From Panonychus citri (Eukaryota; Arthropoda; Arachnida; Trombidiformes; Tetranychidae): a stretch of DNA of 64,000 nucleotides. The DNA lies in the NCBI RefSeq assembly GCF_014898815.1, contig NW_026515545.1, positions 868,001-932,000 of the forward strand. The letters are read 5' to 3'. Each line of letters starts with the position of its first letter. The first letter of the stretch is position 1. The notes beneath the pieces are model-generated. The model saw only the letters and a program-made list of their open reading frames with translations, made no database searches and was not told the DNA's origin. A program made the position numbers and the translations under genes. Positions 1 through 13,643 of the stretch are shown one piece after another.

Positions 1-841
1 CTATTGATGATTGCAAACAATTCTTACAGGTAAACACATTAATTGTTGTTAAGTTAATTGTGATTATAATTAATGTAGGAAAAAAACGTTGTTACCAAGA
101 GAGTAACAACATTTAAGGGTAATTTTAATTCTGCTTCTGATTTTTTCACTCGTATTCATGTTGTTGATTAACTGGTTTTGCTTGGTTAAGCTTGAAATGA
201 GCTTTAATCAAAAGTGCTGATGATGATGATGATGGTGGTGGTGGTGATGGAGAGGATGATAATGATGAGAGAGAGAGAGAGGTGAAAAAAGGAGTCAATA
301 ATAAGGTCGAGGAAAGTAAATATAAGATGAAACGGAAATTTGTAACTTGGCTTTTAACCAAATCAAATATTTGGAAACTAATCAGCAACAATCAACCATT
401 TTTTAAACATCATTACCGTCAAATGATTAACTAATTGTAAACATAGACAATTAAATTGTGTTTATAAATGATGAAACGAGATAATTTATAAGAAAAAAAA
501 AATTCAATTGAAAGCAAAGAGTTAATAGTAAAACTATCAATTGGAATAGTAAAAAAAATTGTATCAATTAATGTTATTAGTTTGAAATGATAATAATATT
601 GAGTAATTTGTTTCTCTTATTGTTGTTACACAATAAAGGTTAATGATAATGAATATGATTAACATTAAAATGGTAAACAATTAAATTTAATTGCACTATT
701 AATACAAATAACAACAATAAACATGATTAAAGGATTAACGATACGATGAGAAAATAAGTATTAACGTTGGATTGTAAAACTGTGTCAATGCTTTCAAAGT
801 ACTAATAGTAAATTTAATTTACTTTTCTCTCTCTTTCTCCC

Positions 842-844
<3 letters not shown>

Positions 845-875
<31 letters not shown>
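845..875. repeat. TC dinucleotide microsatellite
   Basis: An uninterrupted run of TC of about 31 bases inside a KDM3 intron. Confidence 0.95.
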
Positions 876-878
<3 letters not shown>

Positions 879-1757
879 TGTTTTCTTCCTCTTACTTTTC
901 ATCCTCATTATCATCCTTATCATCATCTTCATTTAACTTCCGGAGTAAATAGTCAGGTTATGGTCACTTGGATACACAATCAAAGAAACGAAGACAATTA
1001 TTATTATTATAAATTGTTCGTTAGTATAATTTAAAAATCCAACAATTAATATTAATCATTATTATTATGATTAACTCACATTCAAACTAGTGACACACAG
1101 AAATAAACAATTAACAGGTTAATTATATAAATTATAATCAAAGTAAATCACATCACTTTCATAAGTGTTAACCTAATTATAGACATAATTTTGTAATCAA
1201 ACCCAACAAGTGACTATTACAATTTAGATTCAAATTAACCAAATCAATCAATTATATATATTTACATTGATAGATGAAAATTAATCTAATAAATTAGTGA
1301 AATGTAATGTTGTTAATTACATGAGTGATATTAATATGATTAAGGATTTTTTTTTCCAATTTACCAACTAAAATTGTTGATTAAATATCAATGATAAGTA
1401 ATCAAGGGAACAGAAAAATAAACAAGTTATACTCACGTTGAGTTTGTAATATAAATACAAAGGTAACAAACATAAACATCAGAGAGGAAGAGGAAGTGAT
1501 GAGGATAAGAGGGATGATGATGATGATGATGATGGAGAGAAGAGAAAAAATTAAAAGCCTATAAACATGATGATACCATCATGTTCATCTTCATGAAAAG
1601 TTGAGCAAAAAATTCTGGTTCTTTTTGTTTTTCGGTTTCTTTTTCTGGTTCGAACCAGAAAAAAAGTATTGATTGGAATGAGAAAACCAGATAACCTTAA
1701 GTAATATTGTAAACTTGATAACATGAAACTTTTTTTTCTGTTGCTTTTACTTGAGAC

Positions 1758-1818
1758 GAAGATGAAGATGAAGATGAAGATGAAGATGAAGATGAAGATA
1801 ATGATGATGATGATGATG
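1758..1818. repeat. GAAGAT array grading into ATG repeats
   Basis: About seven tandem GAAGAT units are followed by a run of ATG triplets. It is one of many purine-rich tracts in the KDM3 introns and gives rise to spurious acidic open frames. Confidence 0.9.
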
Positions 1819-3224
1819 CTGAGTAAACCTACAACGTGATGATAATAATAATAAATGGGAGTTTGTGTATGTGAGTGTGTGGGTGGACGATCGATAGAGT
1901 TGGAATCATCATCATTCCTGTTATCTCAATGAACTTTTACCATGAAAAAAACATGAGATGAGAAATATAGTAAATCCTTTTCACCAGGAAATCGTGATGA
2001 GATTGGAAACTTTTACTCGATAATTAAAACAGATCATAATCAACATCTTATTATCGTAATTAATAATTGCAATTAAGTGTAATCATCATTACTTGTTACT
2101 CGTATAATTATGGGTCAATGAAATGGAAACAAGATTAACCTTGAAAATTTGCGAAACGTTAACCAACAATTAACAGTTAATATTAATCAGTTTTCACAAT
2201 TACTAAATTGTCCAGATCAACTAGATTAATATAAAATAACTTTAATTGTTAACATTTACTTTGATAAGATTTGTTGTTGTTGTTGTTGATTGAATGATAA
2301 TCAAGGATAATACATTTGCCTGAATCAACAATTAACTTTAAATTGTTTTCTGATTGTTGTCAAGTTTTGCTTTGTTTTTCATTTATAATCAATCAGTTGT
2401 AACAATTAGTAGAAACATTTTAATTACTATCCATAAATAAACACTACCATTTAAATACTCATTTTCCTATCAGTTAATTGTAACAATTTATGTAAATTTT
2501 GTTTCTCTTACGGAAGTTAATTGTTACCTGAATAAACAATCACCAATAAACAACTTTCTCTATGCAAGGTAAGCAATTAATAAATTTGGCACGTTATTAA
2601 ATTAAATTGTTGTAACAAGTTTTTCATTATTTTCTCAATGTTGTTAATTAAATTGTGATTCTTTCAATCAGTCTAAATTTAATTAATGTGATTAATTTTA
2701 AATTATAATTGTGTCAACAGGATTGTCATGCTTACTATTGCAAATTTAATGATATGCTGAATAATATGAAAAATAAGCAATAGCAATTTATTATTACCTA
2801 ATTGCAATCAACTATATATATAAATTCAAGTGAGAAAGTTAAATTGTTGTAAAAAAATTAATGATGTAACAATCAATAGTTACAATTGAAAGTTTCACAA
2901 ATTAATGATTAATGATAATCACTTTTGATTACAATTGTATTAATATAAATATATTGAACAATTCAAGGTGAATGATTGAAATGAAATAATCAACAGTTAA
3001 TCAATTGAATTAATCATCATCATATTAATCAAAATGATACTGAAACTATACAATTAACTAAATTAACCAAAGAGTCAAGTCGATGGTCAAGTTAATTGTG
3101 GTCAATAAGTTAGTTACTTTTGGGTTTAATTGTGTGTGTGTGTATCTGAATTGGTTACAGTTGAACCCAATCAATTGTATGTTATCATTATTGAGATTAA
3201 TTTAGTTAATTGTTGTACAATTAC

Positions 3225-5431
3225 CTTGGTGTTTTCATTGTATGATAAAATCACCGCTGTGTACCATTGGGTAGTCCCTTCTGACCGATACACTTTGACC
3301 CGATAACCAACCAGAACTGAAGGTGTGGTGAGTAAAATTTTCTGGCTATTCTGAAATTCAGCCCATTGGCGTATATATTTATCCAAACATGAGACACTCT
3401 TGTAGGGAGTTTTTGTTAAATCACCTTCCTGTAATTAGATAATCAAATTTAAACAATTAGTTGATTAGTAAGAGATTGAAGAAAGAGATGAAAAATTATA
3501 TTAATAGTTTCGATAACATTGAGATAATCCAATGAGATTTAATTGTTTATCATCATGAGCAAAAAAAAAGCGAGAGATTTGCTTGAGTGTATTAGCTGTT
3601 TCTCTTGTTATTTCTGATTCAATTAACTAGAGTTAATTGTTAACGTTGATTGTTTGTTGATTTTATTTTGTTACTCTTGTTGATTGTTACTTGATTGTTT
3701 TCGTATGTTATTTGTTTTGATTGAAATCACTCAATTGTTTCCACTTGATTGTTGTCGTTATTGGGTAATCATAGTAAATGATATAAGGTTAATTGTTGTT
3801 TTTGGCTAATTACCAAATCTTCAGGTAGACAATTATCATCATCATGCTTTGAGGTTTAATTATTTTCAATTGTAAAGATTAAATCAATAATCTTGCATCA
3901 TTATCGTCATTAACTGATTAGATTTAATCACCATTGATATTGATTGTTGTTAACTTTTTCCCTTCCTCTTCAAGAATCCAAGAATTAAAGTCTCTAATTA
4001 ATATAAACATTTCCGGAATTAACTCAATTAACTTTAATTGTGATTCCTATGAGAAAAACTATAAAACTAATCATCTTAATGATTTTTCATCAATTTATCA
4101 AATAATTGATTGATTGAAATAAAGTCATTGAGAGTAAATTTAATCATCAAAAGTGAAACAAAATATAAATAATTTCATTTTTCAAACAGCAAATGAGTTA
4201 TATGATTGTTAATGATTTTGGTTGACAAATTGTGACAATCAATCTAATTGTATCTATTTAAACCAATAAATGGTTAATATAAAAATGAGAAACAATTAAA
4301 CTAATCAGTTGAGAATTAATTTCAATTCATCATTTTTTTATATTCTCATCTTCCTGTATCTTCATCATCATCATCATCATCATTTGACTTGAAGCATCGT
4401 TGATAAATCTTGACGTCATCAGAATCCCTAACAATATATTAATAATAATTTGGCCTACATTCAACTTTCCCTCTCTCTCTCTCTTATCATCATTATCATC
4501 ATCATCATCTCTTTCTTTCTTCCTCAATCATCTCTTTCATCTCATGCTTCCTTTCTCATCATCATTATCATTATCAGTCTCTTTCTTTTCTTTACCAAAA
4601 TAACTTCATCCTTCAAACATGTAACAAACTTAGATGATGATTTCATTATTATCATCATTCTCATCCTCATCATCTTTTATCATCATCATCATTATTATTA
4701 TTACAGTAACAGCATCAACATCATTTCACATTTTCATCATGATGCTCATCATTTTCATCTCGTTCTTCAGGGAATGATTCAGACTTTTTTCCAGAGAAAA
4801 TGATGCAAGAAGAAAAAGAGAGAAATAAGATGGAAGATAAAGAAGAAGAAGAAGAAGAAGAAGATGATGATGGTAAAAAAAATCGATGCAATATACACAT
4901 TAAGGAAAGAAAAGAAAGAAACAAGAAGACCTTGGAAGAGAAGGAGAAAATCTCAGAGAGAAAAGAAAAGTTCAACCAACACAAAGCACGTTATCTGTTA
5001 ATATTACGTGAATTTTTCATTCTCACTAAGGATATTTTCATCCTTCTCATCATCATCTCTCTTCCTTACCCTTTAAATCACTTGTTTGATGCTCAAACAC
5101 ACACACACACAACAACAACAACAACAACAAAAACACATCCTTGTTATTATTTGCAAGCTACAAGACGTATTAATAATATAAGACTCTCAATGTATCCAAG
5201 TGTGAATGGACATTTTCAAGGATAACCAGGGAATTGCAAGCTCACTGATTTTTAGCTTTACGATTGTTATAGTTGCACTTAAATTGCATCTATGATACAA
5301 TAATAGCAAGACACACATTTATATACAGTAATGGTAAATAGTGTATAATGTATTGCACTCAAATCAACAATTGAATTGCAATTTAATCACAATTAACAAT
5401 GAACAACAGACACAAAATACAAACACTCAAT

Positions 5432-5463
<32 letters not shown>

Positions 5464-8400
5464 ATTGTGAGAAATAACAACAAATTTCATCATGAAAGGT
5501 GTTGATTGAGATTCAATATGGAAACAATTAATTCCAGGTAACATGAATGAGAAGACAAATAGTAAAGATATATTATCATCATTATCTTCATCATCAACAT
5601 AGTAACAACCGGTAATTGGGTAATCAGATAAATCTAACAACCTTGGGTAACATTTAATTGTAATAATTATAATGATTATTATCAGCGATCAAGTTACAAG
5701 CAGATTTGTTCAATGTTGTTGCTGTTGATTGAATTTCAAGTTTAATTATCAGCTGATTATCAAGAGAAAATTGTAGAAAAAAAAATTAATCAATCAATTT
5801 TTTTTCTGTACTTTTAAATAGTGAAAATAATGTTACAATTAAAGTTAATCTTAATCTGATTTATATAGATTTTAATTCATTTTAAATTGATTGTTATATA
5901 TATAAGAAATGAGAAAATAAAATAAAAGGTTAAAGTCTTGATTGTTGATCAAATTAACTACTACTTACTCACCGAGTGTATGGTAAATTAAGTTTAACAA
6001 TCAATTGATTGCGGTTAATAATAATGATTATTCAATGTTGGTGATTAAAATCAATAGTTTATGAACCGGTTTAACTATTGGAAACTTTTTGATTAACACC
6101 AAACCCTTTATGTTATTAATGTGCAATTTACAATCAATTGCCAATCATGAAACTTTTGAAACATCATCATCATGGTGAGAGGATGATGATGATGATGATG
6201 ATCAACTTATCATCATCATCATCATCAACAATTGATACATATAAATGAATGTATGTGTAGGTGTGCATTTGTTTTCGTACCGGTATAAGATCAACAAACT
6301 TTCAGGTTGATTGTTGGTTTCTGGTAATCGGTCATTATCATCATCATCATCATCAACAACAACAACATCACCATTAAAATGATTACAATAGAAACTAAAT
6401 CATTATAATCAACAAAATCCACGAATAATCAACCCAAACAATTAACCTTACAATTTACTCTGTGGTTTTTACTATTGTTGATTATTTTCACTTTATTATT
6501 GGTTTTCTGGGTCAATTCCTATGGAGGAAAACAATTTACTCAATCTCTATGTGTAACAATTATTATAATTGCAAAAATAAAATGTCAATGTAACAAGGAC
6601 AATTAAGGTTGATTAACTAATCTACCAACAACAACACCATATATATATACAAACCAATATAATAATAATTAGATTGCAATTGTTTAACATGAACCAATCA
6701 AGATTAATTGTGTTACCATTAAGATGAACCAACATCATCAGGGTTTTTTTTATACATTCAGTTAATCACAATTATTATTAAACAAATCATAATCATAACC
6801 ATAATGTATTAATCAGTTAATCATTAAAATGAAAGGTAAATTTTTAACCATTTAATCAACATTAATTTGTTGTGATAATGATTATCATTTAACAATCAAC
6901 GGTAATAACAATAATCACGCTTCATCTGCATGAGTAGCAATTATTATGACAATAAATTGGTTAGTTTATTGATTGTTGTAGATGAATTTCTTATGCCAAC
7001 AAACAATTAAAGTTCACAATTTAAACGATTGTTACAATCAACGAATCAAGTGAAACAAAAAGTGAAAGTTTAACAATCAAACAATTTATAATTCAATTCA
7101 TATTGATTGGATTAGCTAAATGTTATCGTTGTTGTTGTTGTTGTTGTTGATTTTTTTTATATATTTTGTTGACAATTAGTTAATTCAGTTGATTGTAATT
7201 CACTTCACGTTCATTACAATGTTAATGTTGTTATTATTGTTGTTGTTGAGTTGGAAACAACAAAAGTTAATTGTTGTCAAGAATGAAAATGAATCAACTC
7301 GTTAAACTGAATCAAAAAAAAAGTGAATGACAATTAAGACTTGATTGTTAACCTTTAATAAATTTTTTCTTTACAATCTTAACAACAATTAAGGTAAACA
7401 TCATGTGTCTCGAGCAATTATCATAATTAATCAGTAAATAATTAGTTGGTCTGATATAAATGAATATGTATTAAATTGCTTACTAATTGTTGATTAAAAA
7501 TTACACAACAATCAAACATTTTGTATATATAATATATAAAAGACTTGAAGTTTATCATTAATTGTTGATCAACTTGATGACAACAAGTTAATTGTAACAA
7601 TTTGTAAGGTAACAAAAAACAAATCAAATAACAGACAATCATCAATACTGAATAACAATAACAACAAAGCCTTACAACTTTAATCATAATCAGGTAGCAA
7701 TCAATTAATTAGGAAAACTTAATCATCCACAATAACCTGATTCTCATCTAATTTGAGAAGTGATTTTCTGATCATCATCATCATCAGAAAAAAAAATCAT
7801 TTTTTTCTGCTGATAAGATGATTAATTGTAATTACAATTGTAATATCATAATTGCATAATTAAGGTTTTACTCATCATAATCATCATCAGAACTTTTTTT
7901 CCTCCTCTTGATTAAATTTACAACACAACAAAAAAAGTATTAATATTATCATGATTTCAATTGAATTCAATTTGAATTAACAGACAATCAAATGATGTAA
8001 TGACCATTAACAATCTTAATGGTTGATAATAATAATTCACAATCAATTGATGATGATGAATAACATGATAATAAATTGATGCTGTAAGCAATTACCTTTT
8101 TTTTCATGTTAATCTACAGGTAGAGGAAAAAAAAAGGTAAAGACAAAGAAGATGATGATGAAAACTGGTTGACATTGAGGTAAGATGATGATGATCAACA
8201 TGATAACTGGTAATAATGGAGACCCAAAAATAAGTTATATCTCCCAAAAAAAAGGCGACTTTAGGGTTTCAATTGCCTGGGGCGAGATGAATCTTTCCAA
8301 GAACAGGTAAGTATGTACATTAGATGGAGCAAAAAGTAAATGATGTTACCTGTTCACGGGGAGATGATTTTTTTTTACTTCTTTCGGCAAAAAGGTTGAC

Positions 8401-11400
8401 CTGTCCAACTAAATTTTTTGTGATCCTGGTCAGTGTTTAGTGAGTTTTATATTATGTAATTAATAATGTGATGAGAGTTGATTGTGTGTAAAGATTAACA
8501 AATATAACTTTTTGCATTTTAATTACAATTTAAAAGATTGACTTGATATTTAAAACTTTTTTTTTCTTCTTCATTCTCATCAAGGGTTACACATACACAT
8601 ACACACTAACGGGCTTTTGATTTACACACTAATCCACTAATTTACTACCTTGAGTTTTAATTATTGTTACTTGTTTATTGCTTTTTACCCAGGTAACCAA
8701 AATAATTACTCAATTAAACTGCAAACAACTGATACTCATTGAAAGATTTGCTTAAAATGATCATTCTCACATCAAATTGATTAGTTAATTGTTGTCAAAG
8801 AAACATAATATTAATATTATAACAAAAAGTTACCTCAAATTTTAACTGGAAATATTTAAATTGTAAACAAATCAATGAAAGTGTCATCAATATCATCACT
8901 ATTACTATTATTGTAATCAATGGATGATTTAAAAATATATATGTACAACAAAAATGTAGTAATGATAATTTTTTATATGAGAATAATTTTTTAAGAAAAT
9001 TTTTCAATGGGAATAGTAAATACAATGTGGTTTATAAATGCTTTTAACCCAAAAAAACTGGTTGAAATAACAAAGGAAAGGTAAGATATTTGTAAAAGTC
9101 AAAGGACTATGTAGGAAGATAGAGAGAGGGAGAGAGATGAAGATGAAGATGAAGATGACAAGGATGATAATGATTGACAAAAAGTAAGCTAAGGTTGGAA
9201 TAAACCATCAATTGGAAGATGAGGATGGAAAATGACAATAACAAAACAGGTAAAGTCTTTCACACGAAAATATATACAAGTCTTTTCTTTATCTTTCTAT
9301 ACATCATCTTCTTCCATCATTTATCTTCCATCTTCCATCTTCTCTCTTGCTGTTTCTTGCAAGGTTGCTTTTTTTCTGTGCTATATGTTGACTCTTAACA
9401 TTTACTAAGTTTGTTTACAGTAAAGAGAGAGAGAGAAATGTCTGTGTTATTATTATCATCATCATATTCTAGATGATGGAATTGATATTTTTGGCTTTGA
9501 GAGTCGTTGGCAATATTTGACCTTGAAAAGTATGATGATATTTGAATTTCTGTTTATATTTTTCTTCGTGAAAAATGAATGAATCTTGTGAATAAATAAC
9601 ATGATAAGTTGACATGAATAATTTTTTTTTACTTTTTCTCATCTTCGACAGGTAACAAATTAAGGAAACAGGAAGAATAGGAAAATGATTATTACTATTA
9701 TAATGATTGAAGTAATAAAAAAAAGGTGATTCAAGTTGTAAAAATGATTAAATTGATTGTAAATTTTGTTTCTGTATCATGTTGATAATAATGAGAAAAA
9801 CTGTAAGTTCATTAAACATTAGATGAAAGATAAATAAATTATCTGCTATTATTATTATTATTATTATCATGATCAACAGAATGAACCAGAATTTTCATGT
9901 TGCAGGGGATTTTGAATGATTGAAGAAGAGGAATGATGATGATAAAAGATGAAAAGCAAAAGCTGAAAATCCACTAATCATCAATGTCATCAGCATCAAC
10001 GTTTAATTAAGGAGCATCGCCCCAGCAACCTTGTAACTTGTTAGAGAAAACAGAGAGAGAGAGAGAGAGAGTGATGAAAATGATGAAGATGATGAGGATG
10101 ATCATTCCAAGCCAACGTGAGTTCAGCAAAGTTGTCATGATTCACCAACTTTCTCCATCTTCTTCCTTTTCTTCTTGCTTTCTATCATCATCTTCATCAT
10201 CATTGTATAGATTGATTTTGTTGGTTAGTAACCAGCAAAATCAATAGCAATCAATTGCAATCAAAAGTTGATTATGATCGAGGTGCAGAATGATGACAAC
10301 AGGAGCATCCATCAATCGTTTTTTATCCTCATCATCATCAGCATCATCTTCCTCCTTCTTATCATCGTCAGAAAAGATGTGCAATTGATGAGTGAGTGAG
10401 CAGATGAGTGAGAGAAAAAGATGAGAATGATTAAGATGAAAAAATCCTAAAAAGTGGAAATTTTTTCTTCTTTTCTTGTTGAAAAGGTTTCTAATTGTTG
10501 TTTTCCTAAATGATGACGATGATGATGAGCAGTTACATTAACTTATTTAGCTATTATCATCATTTTATGTTTTGATGATGATGATGATGATTCCAGGTCA
10601 GCTGAGATGCTCATCATTATTACGTATAATTAACAAGAGTCAATGTCTTTCCTTTCATCGTGATAATTGCTTTTGTTGTTCATGTTACGGCTCTCATGTT
10701 AATAGTAGTTTAATGTTGGTGACAATGAAAACGGTCAGATGATGATAATTCAGTAGATTATGGTAATTTCCGGTTTTTCATCTTCTCTCATCATCGTTTT
10801 TCAGATAAAGAATGAGAGAGAGAGAGAGACAAATACACAAACACATATGAATGCCTTTCTTACACTCGGAAGACGACAAAGATGACAATGATAACAGATA
10901 AAGAGTCACATTCAATTGTCAAAATCCGGTTATTGTCATCGTCATGATCATTATCATCATCATCATCATCATCTTCTTGGTCATTATTATCATGATTAAA
11001 TACAGATACTGAAAGATTTAAAAGTAGGTGAATCATGTAAGATGATGATATTACCTTAATGGTTTCAAACGATGATGATGATGATGATGATGATGATTCT
11101 GATGTAGTAAGAATACTGAATTGAAATGTTGATAATGGAAGAAAATAAAAAGTTATCATGAAACTGGCGATAAAATTGATGTAAAAGAAACTATCATCAT
11201 CATTATGATGATAATCATCATCATAAGACTTTCACTCATCATCATTATGATTATTACTCAGTTTCTTTGCATCAATAAATTGCTTTTCAACAATAATAAC
11301 AACAACAAAACTACATCAAGATTTATCAATGAGATGAATTCAGGAAAATCATTGTAACGTTTTTCATAATGATTATAACTTTTAAAGAAGTGATTAAAGA

Positions 11401-13597
11401 TTGATAATTGTTCATTTCCTTGAAAAACTGTGAAAGGAAACAATTAGTTCATTAATAGTAACAATTAACTTCTACATTGATTAGTTAATTGTTACTTAGT
11501 GAGAGTTGAACAATCAACAATCAACACCAATCAATTTAACCTTCATTCATCCTTATTAATTGTAGTAACAACTATTAGTTAATTATCAGTAAGACACAAA
11601 AAAGTTATCAATGATTAGAAGGAAATTTTTTTTTTCTTCATCACAATTAACTAATTAACCAAAATCAATTCAATTAATTATCATCATTATAATTTGCTCA
11701 AAATTAACTTGAAAATTTGAATGGAGGATTTGATAGTAATCAATTTTCTAGATTATAATAATCATCTAATTAAAGATATGATTAAGTATTAATCATAATT
11801 AACACATCCGTTTGGTAATTAAAATAATCCTTTATCTTGATTGTAATTGTGTTATATAAATAAATTGTTACCTTTGAACATTAGATGAGGGATGTTAATC
11901 AATTTCAATCTCAATGTTAATTGTGATTAATTTTAAGAGGAAGAAATAATAATAAAAAAATATTAATAGTTAATTATGATACATCATATGAGAAACGATT
12001 TACTAATTGTTGACTTATATTTTTACCTCAAGTTGATTCACTTAATACACATTATTGTTAATTGTGATTCTCAATTGTTTTTTCAGTTTTACTTTAACCT
12101 GATCATCAATACCTCAAGTTTTTCACGTGAAAATTGGGTCTAAATTAATTGTTGTAGTTAATTGTCGATCAATAAATCAAATTAAATCATTCATTTCAAG
12201 TGTCATTTTGAGAGAGAGAGAGAGAGAGAGACTGTTTCATCATCATTATCATCATAATTATTGTCATTTGTCAAGGAAATACCATTTAAGTTAATCACTA
12301 GCATCAATCTAATTATGTGTTTGTTTTAATACAAATCAACATCATCATTACTTTAATCATTTAACATAGATGCTGATGATCATTGATGATAATGATGATG
12401 ACATGAAGCTTTGAATAGCCGGTTATTACCAGTTAAATTGTGATTAACTTTTGATTGTAATGATAAAATCAACTAATCAAAACAAAATTAAAACCAGTGA
12501 ATGCTAATGGTCAATCAAGTAATTATTTTATCTTTGATTATAACTGTAGTATAATTGTATTAATAAGATGTCTGAATTGGGGATGACAATGATGATAAGA
12601 GATGAAAATTTTTCGTTTTTCCAATAAAATTGACCCAAAATCACGTGTAATCAAATGAATTAACTGTAATAATAATATTGATGATATTTCAATGCTAAAC
12701 CTACGCAAAGAAATAACTTGATCAATATCATCATCAGATTCAGGAGAATCCATGACATTTGAGTGAGAGAGAGAGAGATGAAAAGTGTCAAACAAAGTGG
12801 ATGATAAAGTAGGAAGCAGATTCTTGAAATGTGAGATATAATTTCATGTCAACCATGATGATGAATTTAATAGTGAAAAAAAAGATCAGTAAACAAGAAA
12901 CTCTATTTAACCACAGAAAACACAATCAATTGAAATATTTGTATTTTTGGTGACAATCAATGAAGAGACTGATTATTTTTCATTCTTTGATTGAAATTTA
13001 ATGTTTTATATCGTATTTATCTGAATGATCTGAATGATAATGAAATAGTTACCAGGTAACAAGATAGATGAGGAGGGAAAATGAGTTTAGGTGAAAATTC
13101 AATTTCCATTTCAATGATTATACTCATGAGATATTGAACTGAGCCAAAGATTGTAAATGCTGTGCATGTGAATTTTGAGAGAAAAGCATATAAATAACCA
13201 TAGAAGATGAAAACATGTTAGAGATTGAAAAAAAGGTAAAAGGATGAAGATGATAAGGATAATGATGATGATGATGCTTTTACCTGGGCACAAAAGATGA
13301 AAGTGAATCTTATACATACACTGACAAGGGTAAAAAACAAGGTAAATGTATATAAATCTCTTTGAAGGTTATATGTAAAAACCTTTGTACTTAAATTTTG
13401 AACCCAAAATAACCTAAAAAATTCTGGTTCCTTCTAATATTATAATAGCAACTATCCATCTAGTGCATAAACATTGTTTCATATGGTGGGAGAGGCAGAG
13501 TGAGAGAGAGAGAGGATAAAGGGAGGAGGAGGAGAGAGAGAGAGGATAGACTAAAATACTGTTACAATGGTTTCGAAGGAAAAAAGCAGAAGCAATA

Positions 13598-13643
<46 letters not shown>

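Larger units (their letters stand above)
1..3224. other. KDM3 intron sequence, no exon recognised
   Basis: AT-rich DNA left of the last visible KDM3 exon. It contains a TC run at about 845-875, a GAAGAT hexamer array at about 1758-1799 running into GAT/ATG repeats, and many short copies of motifs such as caattaac. I could not find the next KDM3 exon on the minus strand, so it should lie outside the window. Confidence 0.5.

Noticed and set aside
4330..5225. Several overlapping open frames on both strands rich in Ser/Ile/His/Asp/Glu
   Set aside because: They are translations of ATC/GAT and GAA repeats, have no conserved motif and lie in the middle of KDM3 intron 2.
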